A stretch of DNA of 64,000 nucleotides. Source: JANQRX01 sp963663975 (GTDB lineage: Bacteria; Pseudomonadota; Alphaproteobacteria; Rhizobiales; Kaistiaceae). The stretch spans positions 186,001 through 250,000 of the forward strand of contig CAXXRA010000011.1 in NCBI GenBank assembly GCA_963663975.2, written 5' to 3'. Shown one piece after another: positions 45,806 to 56,072 of this stretch (positions within the stretch are counted from its first letter, which is position 1; every line of letters begins with the position of its first letter). Made by a program: the position numbers and the translations under genes. The notes beneath the pieces were generated by a model. The model worked only from the letters and a program-made list of their open reading frames with translations, searched no databases and was not told the origin of the DNA.

Positions 45806-47471
45806 CTTGGGCGTGTAGAAACGGCTGACGTTTTTCGATCGGATCTCCGAGCCGCCGATATTTGGGCAATGAGAAGCGGCGGGCGAGTTTGGGCTCGGAT
45901 CGGCGCCGAGCAGGCCGCTATTGGGGTCTGGGATGCGCGAGCGAGGTCAAACTGCCGGTGTGACGGCCCTCACGCCCGGAACGCCGCCATCAGCGGGCGG
46001 ATGCCGATGATGTTCATGACCCGGGTGAGATTGTAGGCGAGCACATTCAGCGCCATCTCGGTGCGGACGTTTTTGAGTCGCTTCATCAAGAAGTGGGTCG
46101 CGCCCATCCACATCTTGATCGTGCCGAAGGGATGCTCGACCGTCTCGCGACGCTGGCGCATCTTGTCCGGGTTCTCATCAAGCCGCCGCTGAACAGCTTC
46201 GAGAAGATGTTCATGCTCCCAGCGAGCGACCCGGCGCTCCTTGCCGGTGGTGCACTTGTCCTTGATGGCGCATGTCTGACACACATTGGTCCAGTACCGG
46301 CGTAGGACCAACCCATTCTCCTCGGTCGTGTAGCGATAGGTCAGCCGTTCGCCGGCGGGGCAGATGTAGACGTCGTCCTCAACCACATAACGGAAGTCCT
46401 GCTTGCCATAGCGACCTTTGGCCTTGACGCCTGAGGTGATCGGTTTGGGCAACGTGACCGTGATGTCCGCCTCGTGGCAGGCCAGGATCTCCAGACTTGA
46501 GAAGTAGCCCCGATCGGCAACGACATCGAGTTCGTCCACCCCCAGGACGGCCTTGGTCTTCTTGGACATCGGTGACAGCTGCGCCCGATCGGTCCCGACG
46601 TTCGTCACATCATGGGCAACGATCAGATGGTGATCGATCTCAACGCTGGCCTGGACATTGTAGCCGACAACGCCCGATCCCCGGCCGCTGGTCGCCATGG
46701 AGCGCGCATCTGGATCGGTAAGCGAGATCTGCCTGTCGGGCGTTGCAAGCATCCGGGCTTTAAGGCCCTCAAGACGCACCATCTCTTGCTTGAGCCGTCC
46801 AATCTTCTCCTTCAGCTGTTCGGTCTTGGCCGCCAATGCCTCCGACGGTTCCTGCCGGTCGGCGGTGTCGAGCTGATGTAGATAGCGTGCGACGCTGTCC
46901 TCGATCTGCAGCAGGCGTCGCTGCATCTTAGCGCGAGTGAAGTTCCGGTCCCGGTTGTTGACTGCCTTGAACTTGGAACCGTCGATCGCGACGCTGGCCG
47001 CAGCAAGCAGGCCCAGCTGCCGGCACAGCTGCACGAACTGCGCGCAAACCCGGCGGATCGCACGGCCATTGTCCTTGCGGAAGTCGGCAATCGTTTTGTG
47101 ATCAGGAGCCAGACGGCCCGTCAGCCACATCACTTCGACATTGCGACCGGCTTCACGCTCGAGACGGCGGCTCGACTGAACTCGGTTGAGATAACCGTAG
47201 ATGTAAAGCTTCAGGAGAACCGATGGGTGGTACGACGGCCGACCGGTCGCCTTTGGATCGACACCGCCGAACCCGAGTTCGCCGAGATCGAGTTCGTCAA
47301 CAAAAACGTCAATCACCCGAACCGGATTGTCTTCATCAATCCAGTCGTCCAGCAGCACCGGGAACAAAGTGCCTTGCTCGCGATCAACGCCTTCCACAAA
47401 ACGCTTCATCAGACCCTCCCGCCGCACGGATCAGGAGAATCATAACACCCGCAGCGTTTTTACACAGCCAG
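45806..47471 (-). mobile_element. IS1182-family insertion sequence, copy B
   Basis: A 1666-bp element with the same termini as copy A, inserted in the TrpB2-like gene. The host flanks are GGT at the left (45803-45805) and GGT at the right (47472-47474), a 3-bp (possibly 4-bp) target duplication; removing the element and one copy restores SMTRGRLAYDFGD. Confidence 0.88.
45970..47427 (-). CDS. IS1182-family transposase, copy B
   Basis: A 485-residue transposase starting at GTG, identical to copy A except for one residue near the C-terminus. All catalytic and Cys-cluster motifs are intact. As this copy has a clear target duplication, it represents a genuine transposition event. Confidence 0.94.
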   Translation of the reverse strand: MRREGLMKRFVEGVDREQGTLFPVLLDDWIDEDNPVRVIDVFVDELDLGELGFGGVDPKATGRPSYHPSVLLKLYIYGYLNRVQSSRRLEREAGRNVEVMWLTGRLAPDHKTIADFRKDNGRAIRRVCAQFVQLCRQLGLLAAASVAIDGSKFKAVNNRDRNFTRAKMQRRLLQIEDSVARYLHQLDTADRQEPSEALAAKTEQLKEKIGRLKQEMVRLEGLKARMLATPDRQISLTDPDARSMATSGRGSGVVGYNVQASVEIDHHLIVAHDVTNVGTDRAQLSPMSKKTKAVLGVDELDVVADRGYFSSLEILACHEADITVTLPKPITSGVKAKGRYGKQDFRYVVEDDVYICPAGERLTYRYTTEENGLVLRRYWTNVCQTCAIKDKCTTGKERRVARWEHEHLLEAVQRRLDENPDKMRQRRETVEHPFGTIKMWMGATHFLMKRLKNVRTEMALNVLAYNLTRVMNIIGIRPLMAAFRA

Positions 47472-48377
47472 GGTCATGGACGGACAGGCTGCCGGCTCCA
47501 CGGCGATGACCTGGGAAGCCTGACGGCCCCTCAGCTTCTGGCCGATGAACGGAAACGCCAGACCGGCAAAATTGCTGCCGCCGCCGGCGCAGGCGATGAT
47601 GATGTCGGGATAGTCGTCGGCCATCGCCATCTGCGCCAGCGCCTCCTGACCGATGACGGTCTGGTGCAGAAGCACATGGTTGAGCACGCTGCCGAGGGAG
47701 TACTTGGTGTCATCGTTCTTGGCCGCCACTTCGACCGCTTCGGAAATCGCCATGCCGAGGCTGCCGGTGGTGTCGGGGTCGGCGGCGAGCATGGCGCGAC
47801 CGGCCTCGGTTTCCTCGCTCGGCGAGGCCACGCAGCGGGCGCCGTAGGCCTCCATCATGGCGCGGCGGTACGGCTTCTGCTCGAAGCTGACCCTGACCAT
47901 GAAAACCGATACCTCGAGGCCGAACAATGAGGCGGCGAAGGCCAGCGACGAGCCCCACTGGCCGGCGCCGGTCTCGGTCGACAGCTTGGTGATGCCTTCC
48001 TCGCGATTAAAGAAGGCCTGGGCCACGGCGGTGTTGGGCTTGTGGCTGCCGGGCGGGCTGACGCCCTCATATTTGTAGTAGATGCGCGCCGGCGTATCGA
48101 GCGCCTGCTCCAGCCGCCTGGCCCGGTGCAGCGGCGAAGGTCGCCACATGCGGTAGACGTCGCGGACCGGTTCGGGAATCTCGATCTCGCGCTCCGTGCT
48201 GACCTCCTGGCCGATCAGCGCCATGGGGAAGAGCGGGGCAAGATCGTCCGGTCCGATCGGTTGGCCGGTGCCGGGGTGCAGGACCGGCGCCGGCGGTTCG
48301 GGAAGATCGGACGCGATGTTGTACCAGCTGGTTGGGATCTTCTCTTCTGGCAGGAGATATTTGGTTGTATCGCTCAC

Positions 48378-48851
48378 GATAGTCCCCCTCTCATCGCGCC
48401 GGTCTTGAACCCGGCGGTCCCAAAATCAGGGCGTTTGGTTGCTCCCGGACGCCTGTCGACACATTGATGCATGTCAAAGCACGACACGCAAACAACCGTG
48501 TCGATCGGGTGAAGCGATTTCATCGTGCAAAACAAACATCAAGGTCGTTCCCGCTATGGCAAACCGAGGGCTGACGGTGACGCACAGGCACTACGCACCG
48601 CTGCACCTCGGACAACGCCAGGTCCGGGTCGATTTGAGGGCCGAAAGCAGACGATGGTACCGCGCCGGACGATCGATCCCGGGCGACCCCGGATTTTTTG
48701 GCTCGACGACATCGGCACATCACGGCTGGTATGATACCCAACCCCACGCCGGCCAGGCTGCTCGGCATTTGATCGCCTTGCGCGCTCGCCGTTTGATCGA
48801 TCTGGCGGCCGGACGGCATCCTGATACCGACGCGATGGAGGGCCCGAAGCG
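48378..48851. other. Divergent promoter gap
   Basis: About 470 bases between the divergent TrpB2-like gene and the PhyH-type gene. Short ORFs here lack ribosome binding sites. It should contain both promoters; no repeat or operator is obvious. Confidence 0.4.
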
Positions 48852-50033
48852 ATGTCGTCAACCGGCCTGAGCGACGTCTGGATGGATCAACCGGACTGCT
48901 CGATCGAGGAGTTCCGCGCGGCGGTCGAAAAGACCACCGATGCCGATATGGTCCCGTTCGCCGATGAGATCGCCTCGCGCGTACCCGTCTACGACGGAGA
49001 CAAGATACGATCGAGGTTTGGCGACGCGCGCCAGACCAAAGCCTACATGGCTGAGTGGAATTGCGTGTTCGCCGATGGGCCTGGGATCATCGCCATCCGG
49101 AAAGCCTTTGACGACCCGGGCGTCATCGATCAGGTGACCGAAGTCCTCACCGGCATCGCCGAGGAGGAACAGAAGGCACAAGCCGGCAGCGGTGACCATT
49201 TTGCCGCCGCCGGCGCCAATACGCGGATCTGGAACGCCCACGAGAAGCTGTGCATGGCCTCACCGGAACTCTTCGCCCGCTACAACGCCGGTCACATCGT
49301 TCCGCTGGTTTCGAAGTCGTGGCTTGGTCCGCGCTACCAGATAACCACCCAGGTCAACATCGTTCGGCCCGGCGGCAGCGCCCAGACAAGTCACCGCGAC
49401 TATCACATGGGGTTCATGACCCTGGAGGATATGCTGGCGTACCCGCTTTCCGTCCATGTGCTGTCGGCCGGGCTGACCCTGCAAGGCGGTGTTGCCCACG
49501 CCGATACGCCGATCGTGTCGGGACCGACAAAGCTGCTGCCGTTCTCGCAGACCTATGCCCGCGGTTATGTCGGGGCTCTGCTGCCCGAATTCAGGTCGTA
49601 TTTCGAAGACAATTTTATCCAGCTTGCCATGGCCAAGGGCGACGCAGTGTTCTTCAACCCGGCCGTGTTCCATGCCGCCGGCGAGAACCGCTCGGCCGAT
49701 ATCCACCGCTTCGTCAACCTCATGCAGATCGGGTCGGGCTTCGGCCGCTCGATCGAGATCGTCAGCCGGACCGCGATGAGCATCGCGCTTTTTCCGGTCC
49801 TGCAGCAGTTGTCGTCCTCGGGTGCGCTGACTTCGGCACAGGTCGACAACGTCGTCGAGGCCTGCGCGGAGGGCTATCCCTTCCCGGTCAATCTCGACAT
49901 CGATTCGCCGCTGAGCGGCATGGCGCCGCCAAGCCAGCAGGACGTCATGCGCCAGGCCCTTGCCGAGGGCTGGGCGGCCACCAGATTCGTCGAAGAAGTC
50001 ACCGCGCAGTCCGACCGCAGGCGTCCGAACTGA
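48852..50033 (+). CDS. Phytanoyl-CoA dioxygenase (PhyH) family protein
   Basis: A 393-residue Fe(II)/2-oxoglutarate oxygenase of the PhyH superfamily. The metal triad is visible as SHRDYHMGF (HxD, near residue 178) and a distal His in FFNPAVFHAAGENRS, with a downstream Arg that could bind 2-oxoglutarate. Other features are VRPGGSAQTSHRD and LLPFSQTY. GGAGG lies 10 bases before the ATG. PhyH members hydroxylate acyl-CoAs, amino acids or small metabolites; the substrate is unknown. It is divergent from the broken TrpB2-like gene. Confidence 0.87.
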   Translation: MSSTGLSDVWMDQPDCSIEEFRAAVEKTTDADMVPFADEIASRVPVYDGDKIRSRFGDARQTKAYMAEWNCVFADGPGIIAIRKAFDDPGVIDQVTEVLTGIAEEEQKAQAGSGDHFAAAGANTRIWNAHEKLCMASPELFARYNAGHIVPLVSKSWLGPRYQITTQVNIVRPGGSAQTSHRDYHMGFMTLEDMLAYPLSVHVLSAGLTLQGGVAHADTPIVSGPTKLLPFSQTYARGYVGALLPEFRSYFEDNFIQLAMAKGDAVFFNPAVFHAAGENRSADIHRFVNLMQIGSGFGRSIEIVSRTAMSIALFPVLQQLSSSGALTSAQVDNVVEACAEGYPFPVNLDIDSPLSGMAPPSQQDVMRQALAEGWAATRFVEEVTAQSDRRRPN

Positions 50034-50101
50034 GACCCGCCACGACCATTTCGCCGGCCCGGCAATGGCATACGGTGGTGCGGTCGGGCCAGCGCGCCGG
50101 C

Positions 50102-52588
50102 TCACGGCGCGCAGATGGTCTCGCCCTTCTCCGCATCAAGCCAATCGGCCAGTTTGCAGAGCTTGGTCCTGGTCCCATCGTCGAGCTGGCCGACCGGTCC
50201 GCAGTTCTTCTTGGTTAAGCCTTTCGCCAGGCGTGCGGCGTTGCCGTTGAAAGTAAGAGTGCCCAATACGCGCCGCGCGACGCCGTTGGCAATGCGACCA
50301 CCGGTACTGTCCTCGCAGGCCAGTTCGGCCAGAAAATCGCTGAGCTTGTCGGGGGTCGGCTTGGGGCTGGTTGACATTGCTTCCCAGAACTTCCGCTCAG
50401 CCGATGCCTTCCATTCCTCATCGGCATCGGTGCTCAACAAGGGCCTGAGCCTTGCCTGCAAGCGCGCTTTCAGCGCCTCGTTGGTGGTTTCGTCGATCAA
50501 TGTCCGAAGGCGGTTTCGTGCAACTTCATCAAGCGACGAAATGTTAATTTCGGTCAGATCGGCATGTTCCAAAGCCCCCACAGAAGGTGGCGTCGGTTGC
50601 CAAATTTTGGCACGCGTGAGATCCGCCCCCCGCAGGTCGGTCCCGTCGAGGCTCGCTCCCTGCAGGTCGGCGGCAATGAGAACCGCCCCCCGCAGGTCGG
50701 CCTCACTGAGATCCGCCCCCTGCAGGTTGGCGCGGATGATTGCTGCCCCCTGCATTTTGGCGTCAAAGAGATCCGCCTCCTGCAGGTTGGCGGAACTGAG
50801 ATCCGCTCCCTGCAGGTTGGCGCCGCTGATTGCTGCCCCCTGCAGGTTGGCGGAACGGAGATCCGCCTCCTGCAGGTTGGCGCGGATGATTTCTGCCCCC
50901 TGCATTTTGGCGTCAAAGAGATCCGCCTCCCGCAGGTTGGCGGAACTGAGATCCGCCCCTTGCAGGTTGGCGCCGCTCATTGCCGCCCGCTGCAGGTTGG
51001 CGGAACGGAGATCCGCCTCCTTCAGGTTGGCGCGGATGATTTCTGCCCCCTGCAGGTTGGCGGAACTGAGAAACGCCCGCTCCAGGTTGGCGGAACGGAG
51101 ATTCGCCCCCTGGAGGTTGGCGGAACGGAGATCCGCCCCCCCCCCCCCCCAGATCTGTCTCTCTGAGATCCGCCCCCTGCATTTTGGCGTCAAAGAGATC
51201 CGCCTTCTGCAGGTTGGCGGAACGGAGATCCGCCCCCTGCAGGTTGGCTTCGCTGATTGCTGCCCCATGCAGGTTGGCATTACTGAGAAGCGCCCCCTGC
51301 AGTTTGACCCCTCTGAGGTCTGCTTTGTAAAAGCGCGCCGCGCGCAGGTCGGCATATCTTAAATCCCGGCCTCCCAGGCTTAGACCACGTGCGAGATCGG
51401 TGAAGGCATCCTCCTCAGTTTCTTCCGCGCGCAGGTAGCTCGCGATCACGTCGAGAGAAGGCTCCTCGCGGACAAGGGTTGATTCCGAAAGTTTGAGATT
51501 GCGATGAAAAAACGGCCCCTGCCACCAGGCGCGAGGGATTTGATCTTGAAGAACATCGAACCCAAAAAGCCAGGCTGTTGGCGCAAAAACCGCTCTTTGC
51601 TGCTCGTCTGAATATTCTGGTTGTGCCGCCCGCCACAAATACGCCGCCTTTGTGTCGAGCGAGAAGCAGTCTTCGGTCAGTTTTGCACCTGGCCAGAAGC
51701 ACCCCTGCGGCACGGTGGCGACCAGCAGACTGAACGGCATCAAAACCAGGCACAGCGAAACGGCGATCGAAAGGCTCCGGTAGCTGAACGCCCAGGTCGA
51801 GCTTTTATTGCCGACTCCGAGCTCGCGGCCCTTCGGTCTCAGATGGGCCGCAGCGATGAACGGCCGAACCAAGAACAGCAGAATAAAATCGAGCAGGATT
51901 GCCAGCCTGTGCAGGTGGGTCGTCGCTACATCGTGGTAGGGCAGAAACTTGACCTGGAAAAAAATGAGCACCAGCAGTGGCAGCAAGCTGAAGGTGACGA
52001 AGATCATCAGCCCCATGAGCATCCGCAGCGGCAAAGGTGGCTTCGGTCCGGCCATCAATTGCGAAAACACATAATTGTGGACCAGGCGGCGGTCTGGATG
52101 ATCGCGCGCTCCGTTTTTCTCGTTGTCACCGATTTCCTCGGAGAAATGCTGGTATTTGCGTGCCAGCATCACGTGCTGCACCAGCAAGCTCAAATGAACC
52201 AGCAGCAACAGGATCGGCGCTGCGAGGAAAAAGCTGAAAAGTGGGATCGCCACTTTAATGACGGGCAATTCGACCGGACTGTTGAGCAGCAGATCCCTGT
52301 CGGTGACACCGGCAAGCGTGATCAGCAGATAGGCGAGCAGCCCCAGATGGGCCAGCCAAGCATTGCGCCTACAACATGGCCGGCCGGCCCGCTCGCCGCA
52401 TTCGCTGCGCCAAGTAATTTCTCGGTATTGTCCGCCGGCGGAGCCGGAGGCTTCGCCTCAGGTATGGGTTCCGTTTTGGACGTGGCCAGAGGCTCTGGCT
52501 CATTTGAGCTTTCTGGCGTCGGTTCTCCAGAACCGCTTTCGCCGGTGCCTGTTCCCGCCGTCTTTGGTTTTGTCGACTCGTCCGCCAA
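50102..52588 (-). pseudogene. Membrane pentapeptide-repeat protein, frame broken at a poly-G tract and near the N-terminus
   Basis: Three frame segments belong to one gene. Residues from a TTG at 52588 give a Pro/Glu-rich start (MADESTKPKTAG...EKLLGAANA). After a shift near 52375 the next frame reads NAWLAHLGLLAYLLITLAG and a multi-helix membrane region (LFSFFLAAPILLLLVHLSLL), then FYKADLRGVKLQGALLSNAN and the first A(D/N)Lxx pentapeptides. At the 15-G tract (51136-51150, minus strand) the frame is lost, and the remaining repeats, about 30 of ADLRSANLQG type, plus a C-terminal alpha-helical domain continue in another frame to 50102. Pentapeptide repeats form right-handed beta-helices. The two frames merge if the tract has 14 or 17 G. 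Confidence 0.82.
51136..51150. repeat. C15/G15 homopolymer inside the pentapeptide-repeat gene
   Basis: A run of 15 C on the plus strand (G on the coding strand) sits at a position where neighbouring repeats have only about 5 C. Lengths of 14 or 17 would restore one continuous reading frame. It is a candidate phase-variation switch, but sequencing error is a serious alternative. Confidence 0.85.
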
Positions 52589-52850
52589 CGAAGTGCCCCG
52601 AGTTCATACCCACGCACGTATAGCACGAACATTGAACGCGTGCGACGCTTGGGTGATTGCCTCTCCAGAGTTCCCCATTCGGTGCCCCTGACCGGCTTGA
52701 CCTTGGCTTGAAACCGTTCAGAGGCGCGTGACGCGGGTCGGGCTGACATGGCCGGTCAGAACCGGCTTCTGTTAATCGCCGCCCGCTGCTGTCGCGATCG
52801 CATCGCTCCTACGACGTTCCTCTCCTGAAGACCCCGGATAGACACCCGCG

Positions 52851-53189
52851 ATGAAACGCACCCTGATCAGGGCGGCGATCGCTGTCCTGTGGATGCTGGT
52901 GCCCGGCGGAGCGTTAGCCAATGAGCCGACGCCGGCGGGTTCGGTTTGGACCCTCTCATCCGGGCTAATCTTCATCTGTGATGAACGAGATCACGCAATG
53001 GCGCTCGGCGAAGCGCTCGTCGACGGCGGGGTGGCTGATCTGTTCGTTCAGATGGCCGAGTATTCCAGCGGGCGGAAGGGCCACCCTGCGTGCTCAGGTT
53101 GGGAATTCCCAAACTTTCGGGCTCAAGCAGTTGATATTGCATGGAAAGGTAGAGCCGCGACGACGAGCAATCTTTACTCGGCCGGATAG
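52851..53189 (+). CDS. Small exported protein of unknown function
   Basis: A 112-residue protein with a signal peptide (MKRTLIRAAIAVLWMLVPGGALA, cleavage near residue 23). The mature part has VWTLSSGLIFICDERDHAMAL and a second Cys in HPACSGWEF, which may form a disulfide. It resembles short secreted proteins of alphaproteobacteria but no family name can be given. Its stop overlaps the 3' end of the convergent aldolase gene by 16 bases. Confidence 0.6.
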   Translation: MKRTLIRAAIAVLWMLVPGGALANEPTPAGSVWTLSSGLIFICDERDHAMALGEALVDGGVADLFVQMAEYSSGRKGHPACSGWEFPNFRAQAVDIAWKGRAATTSNLYSAG

Positions 53190-54010
53190 CGGAGCGTTCG
53201 GATAACGTGAGCCGTAGCATGGCGAAGAGAAGGTATGACCGGTTTCAGCAGGGCGATCCGATCGAAGACATCCGGCTGATCGGCAATCGAGCGTCGCAGC
53301 GCCGCGCCGAAGACGGCGCGCAATTCGGTACCGATGTTGAACTTCGCAACCCGCGACTGCCGCGCCAGAACGCGCCGCGTATGTGCCGCTATGCCGCTGC
53401 CCCCGTGGAGGACCAGCGGCAAGCTGGTCACCGCCTCAATCGCACGCAAAGCGTCCATGTCGAGGCCCGCGCCTTGCTCGGTCTGCAAATGCACGTTTCC
53501 CACCGATACCGCCAGGGCATCGGCACCGCTTTCGCGGTCGAAACGGGCCGCCTCCTGCGGCGCGGTGGCCACCGATGCGGCACCGGCAGCGCAGCCGACG
53601 AACCCGACTTCCCCTTCAACCGACACGCCGGCCGGTCCTGCGAATTCCACGATGGTTGCGGTGTTGTCGATGTTCTCCGCAATCGGCAGGCTGGAGCCGT
53701 CATACATCACCGAGGTGAAGCCATGATCGATTCCCTCCCGGCACTCGTCGATGGTGGTGGCGTGATCAATGTGACAGACCACCGGAACACTGGCCTGGTC
53801 CGACAAATACCGGAGCATTTTTCCCAGAACCGGCACCGGGGTATGTTTGCGGCTACCGGGGCCCGCCTGCAGAATGACCGGAATGCCGGTTGCCTCCGCA
53901 GCTTCCGTGTAGGCAAGTGCGTCCTCCCAGCCGAGGACAACCAGGCCGGCTATGGCGTACCCCTTAGCGGTGGCAGGTTTCAGGACGTCACGGAGTGTTG
54001 CTGCGGTCAT
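53174..54010 (-). CDS. Class II fructose/tagatose-bisphosphate-type aldolase
   Basis: A 278-residue zinc-dependent aldolase. The metal and catalytic segments are VVCHIDHATTIDECREGIDH with DH, GFTSVMYDGSSLP, VEGEVGFVG, VGNVHLQTEQG and LPLVLHGGSGIA. Zn-binding His residues are in IDHA, VH and LHGG. It splits ketose phosphates into dihydroxyacetone phosphate and an aldehyde. Its position next to iolD suggests a role in inositol breakdown (the IolJ step, 2-deoxy-5-keto-gluconate-6-phosphate aldolase), which is inference. It is divergent from iolD. Confidence 0.88.
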   Translation of the reverse strand: MTAATLRDVLKPATAKGYAIAGLVVLGWEDALAYTEAAEATGIPVILQAGPGSRKHTPVPVLGKMLRYLSDQASVPVVCHIDHATTIDECREGIDHGFTSVMYDGSSLPIAENIDNTATIVEFAGPAGVSVEGEVGFVGCAAGAASVATAPQEAARFDRESGADALAVSVGNVHLQTEQGAGLDMDALRAIEAVTSLPLVLHGGSGIAAHTRRVLARQSRVAKFNIGTELRAVFGAALRRSIADQPDVFDRIALLKPVIPSLRHATAHVIRTLRYPAE

Positions 54011-54248
54011 TCAAGCCCCGATCCATCTGGTTGGGATCTGAACGGATGCCGCGCGCCGCTCCTCCCGGCAAGGGTCAACGCTTTCGAGTCCCACACCGCC
54101 ATGACACCCGTCCATCACGGGCTCGCTCACCATGCCGTACTCAACACGGTTTATGTTTGTCCGAAGTGCGAAAATGGCTAAAAACAATGAACGATGACCA
54201 CTGCGCTGCCGTCTGGCGGAGCGCGGAGAATTGAAGAGGCAAAGTAGC

Positions 54249-56072
54249 ATGGCGACCGTGCGATTGACTGCGGCACAAGCTCTTGTGCGCTACCTCGAGA
54301 ACCAATTCAATGAAGACGACGAGCGCTTCATCGCGGGCGTTTGGGCGATTTTCGGCCACGGTAACGTGGCCGGCCTGGGCGAGGCACTGCAGGGGGCCTC
54401 AGACCGCCTGCCCACCTATCGCGGCCACAACGAGCAGTCGATGGCCCACGCGGCGATCGCCTACGCCAAGCAACTGGGCCGTCGGCGGGCGATGGCAGTG
54501 ACATCCTCGATCGGTCCGGGGGCGACCAATATGGTCACCGCGGCCGCCGTGGCCCACCTCAACCGACTGCCGGTGCTGCTGATCCCGGGCGACGTGTTCG
54601 CCAGCCGCGGCCCCGACCCGGTGCTGCAGCAGGTCGAGGATTTCGGCGACGGTACCATCAGCGTCAATGACTGCTTCAAGCCGGTGAGCCGCTATTTCGA
54701 CCGCGTCATGCGGCCCCAGCACCTCCTGACCATTTTGCCGCGGGCGTTGCGGACGCTGACCGACCCGGCCGATTGCGGGCCGGTGACGATCGCCTTCTGC
54801 CAGGACGTCCAGGCCGAGGCCTATGACTGGCCGGAGAGCTTCTTCGCGCCTCGGGTGTGGCGACAGCGCCGCCCGCATCCCGATCGTCAGGAGCTCGACG
54901 CCGCGATTGCCGCGATACGAGCCGCAAAAAATCCGATCATCATAGCCGGCGGCGGCGTCCACTACTCCGGTGCCACCGACGCGTTGCGATCGTTTGTCGA
55001 GCGCCACCGGATCCCGGTCGCCGAGACCCAGGCGGGCAAGTCGGCGCTGCCGTGGGACCACCCGCTCAACCTGGGGCCGATCGGCGTCACGGGTGCGGCC
55101 AGCGCCAACACGGTGGCCGAGGAAGCCGATCTCGTCATCGGCATCGGCACCCGGTTTCAGGATTTTACCACCGGCTCGTGGTCGCTGTTCCGCAATCCCA
55201 ACCGCCGTATCCTGGCGCTGAACGTCCAGCCCTATGACGGCGCCAAACATGCGGCCCTGCCGCTGGTGGCGGACGCCCGGATCGGCCTCGAGATGCTGTC
55301 GGAGGCGCTGGGCGACCATCGCGCCGGTGAGGTTCCCGATACCGTCCGTGGCGACTGGTACGCGGCGGTCGACGCCGTCACCGCACCACCCGGCGACGGC
55401 AACGCCCTGCCGAGCGACATGCAGGTGATCGGCGCCGTGCAACGTTCAGCGCACGAGGACACGGTTGTCATGTGCGCCGCCGGGACCATGCCCGGTGAAC
55501 TCCACAAATTGTGGAAGGCCGGCCGGCCGGGCTCCTATCACATGGAGTACGGCTATTCCTGCATGGGTTACGAGATCGCCGGGGGCATGGGCATCAAGAT
55601 GGCCGAGCCCGATCGCGACGTCGTGGTGATGCTCGGCGACGGCTCGTATCTGATGATGAATTCCGAACTTGCCACCGCCGTCATGATGGGGATCAAGATC
55701 ACCGTCGTCATCACCGACAATCGGGGTTTCGGCTGCATCAACCGTCTGCAGCGGGCGACCGGCGGGGCGGAGTTCAACAACCTTCTGGATCACGCCCGGC
55801 ACCAGGTTCCGTCCCACGTGGACTTCGTCGCCCATGCCGGCTCCATGGGCGCGCACTCGGAAAAGGCGAACTCCATCGAGGAACTCGAGGACGCTCTCCG
55901 CCGGGCACGGGACGCCGAAGGGCCGTTCGTGGTGGTGATCGATACCGATCCCTATCCCTCGACCGAGGCCGGCGGATGGTGGTGGGAGGTCGCGGTGCCG
56001 GAGGTCTCCGAACGCGAGGCGGTTCGCGCCGCCCGCAAAGACTACGAGGAGGCGTTGAAGGCCAGGACTTAG
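54249..56072 (+). CDS. iolD: 3D-(3,5/4)-trihydroxycyclohexane-1,2-dione acylhydrolase (IolD)
   Basis: IolD is the thiamine-diphosphate enzyme that opens the ring in myo-inositol catabolism. The 607-residue protein has the PYR domain (AGVWAIFGHGNVAGLGEAL, YRGHNEQSMAHAAIAYAK), a central domain and the PP domain with the ThDP motif GDGSYLMMNSELATAVMMG and NRGFGCINRLQRATGG. These inositol-type features (RGHNEQ, GFGCIN) separate it from acetolactate synthase. ATG 54249, with GAGG 10 bases upstream, is preferred to TTG 54231. A transport operon follows 277 bases downstream on the same strand. Confidence 0.92.
   Translation: MATVRLTAAQALVRYLENQFNEDDERFIAGVWAIFGHGNVAGLGEALQGASDRLPTYRGHNEQSMAHAAIAYAKQLGRRRAMAVTSSIGPGATNMVTAAAVAHLNRLPVLLIPGDVFASRGPDPVLQQVEDFGDGTISVNDCFKPVSRYFDRVMRPQHLLTILPRALRTLTDPADCGPVTIAFCQDVQAEAYDWPESFFAPRVWRQRRPHPDRQELDAAIAAIRAAKNPIIIAGGGVHYSGATDALRSFVERHRIPVAETQAGKSALPWDHPLNLGPIGVTGAASANTVAEEADLVIGIGTRFQDFTTGSWSLFRNPNRRILALNVQPYDGAKHAALPLVADARIGLEMLSEALGDHRAGEVPDTVRGDWYAAVDAVTAPPGDGNALPSDMQVIGAVQRSAHEDTVVMCAAGTMPGELHKLWKAGRPGSYHMEYGYSCMGYEIAGGMGIKMAEPDRDVVVMLGDGSYLMMNSELATAVMMGIKITVVITDNRGFGCINRLQRATGGAEFNNLLDHARHQVPSHVDFVAHAGSMGAHSEKANSIEELEDALRRARDAEGPFVVVIDTDPYPSTEAGGWWWEVAVPEVSEREAVRAARKDYEEALKART

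Larger units (their letters stand above)
45303..48377 (-). pseudogene. TrpB2-like tryptophan synthase beta homologue, split by IS1182
   Basis: The N-terminal 302 codons (GTG 48377, GAGGGGG upstream) carry WRPSPLHRARRLEQAL, YKYEGVSPPGSHKPNTAVAQ with the PLP Lys, ETGAGQWGSSLA and CAGGGSNFAGLAFP. They end where IS1182 copy B enters after PSMT. The C-terminal part (GSTFVPPGFHAGGLRYHGMSP, ILFNLSGHGHFDM) lies beyond the element, ending at 45303. Just past the junction a 38-bp tandem duplication (45722-45797) further shifts the frame. The long N-terminus and PSPLHRA mark the TrpB2 type, which converts serine and indole or works without TrpA. The gene is inactivated in two ways. Confidence 0.88.

Noticed and set aside
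50640..51260. CRISPR-like regular repeats of about 60 bases
   Set aside because: The regularity comes from pentapeptide-coding DNA (GATCCGCCxxCTGCAGGTTGG words every 30 or 60 bases) and the translated product explains it; no unique spacers.
50115..51362. 415-codon plus-strand ORF opposite the pentapeptide-repeat gene
   Set aside because: It owes its length to the tandem DNA repeats of the real minus-strand gene and encodes only a periodic Ser/Arg/Pro pattern.
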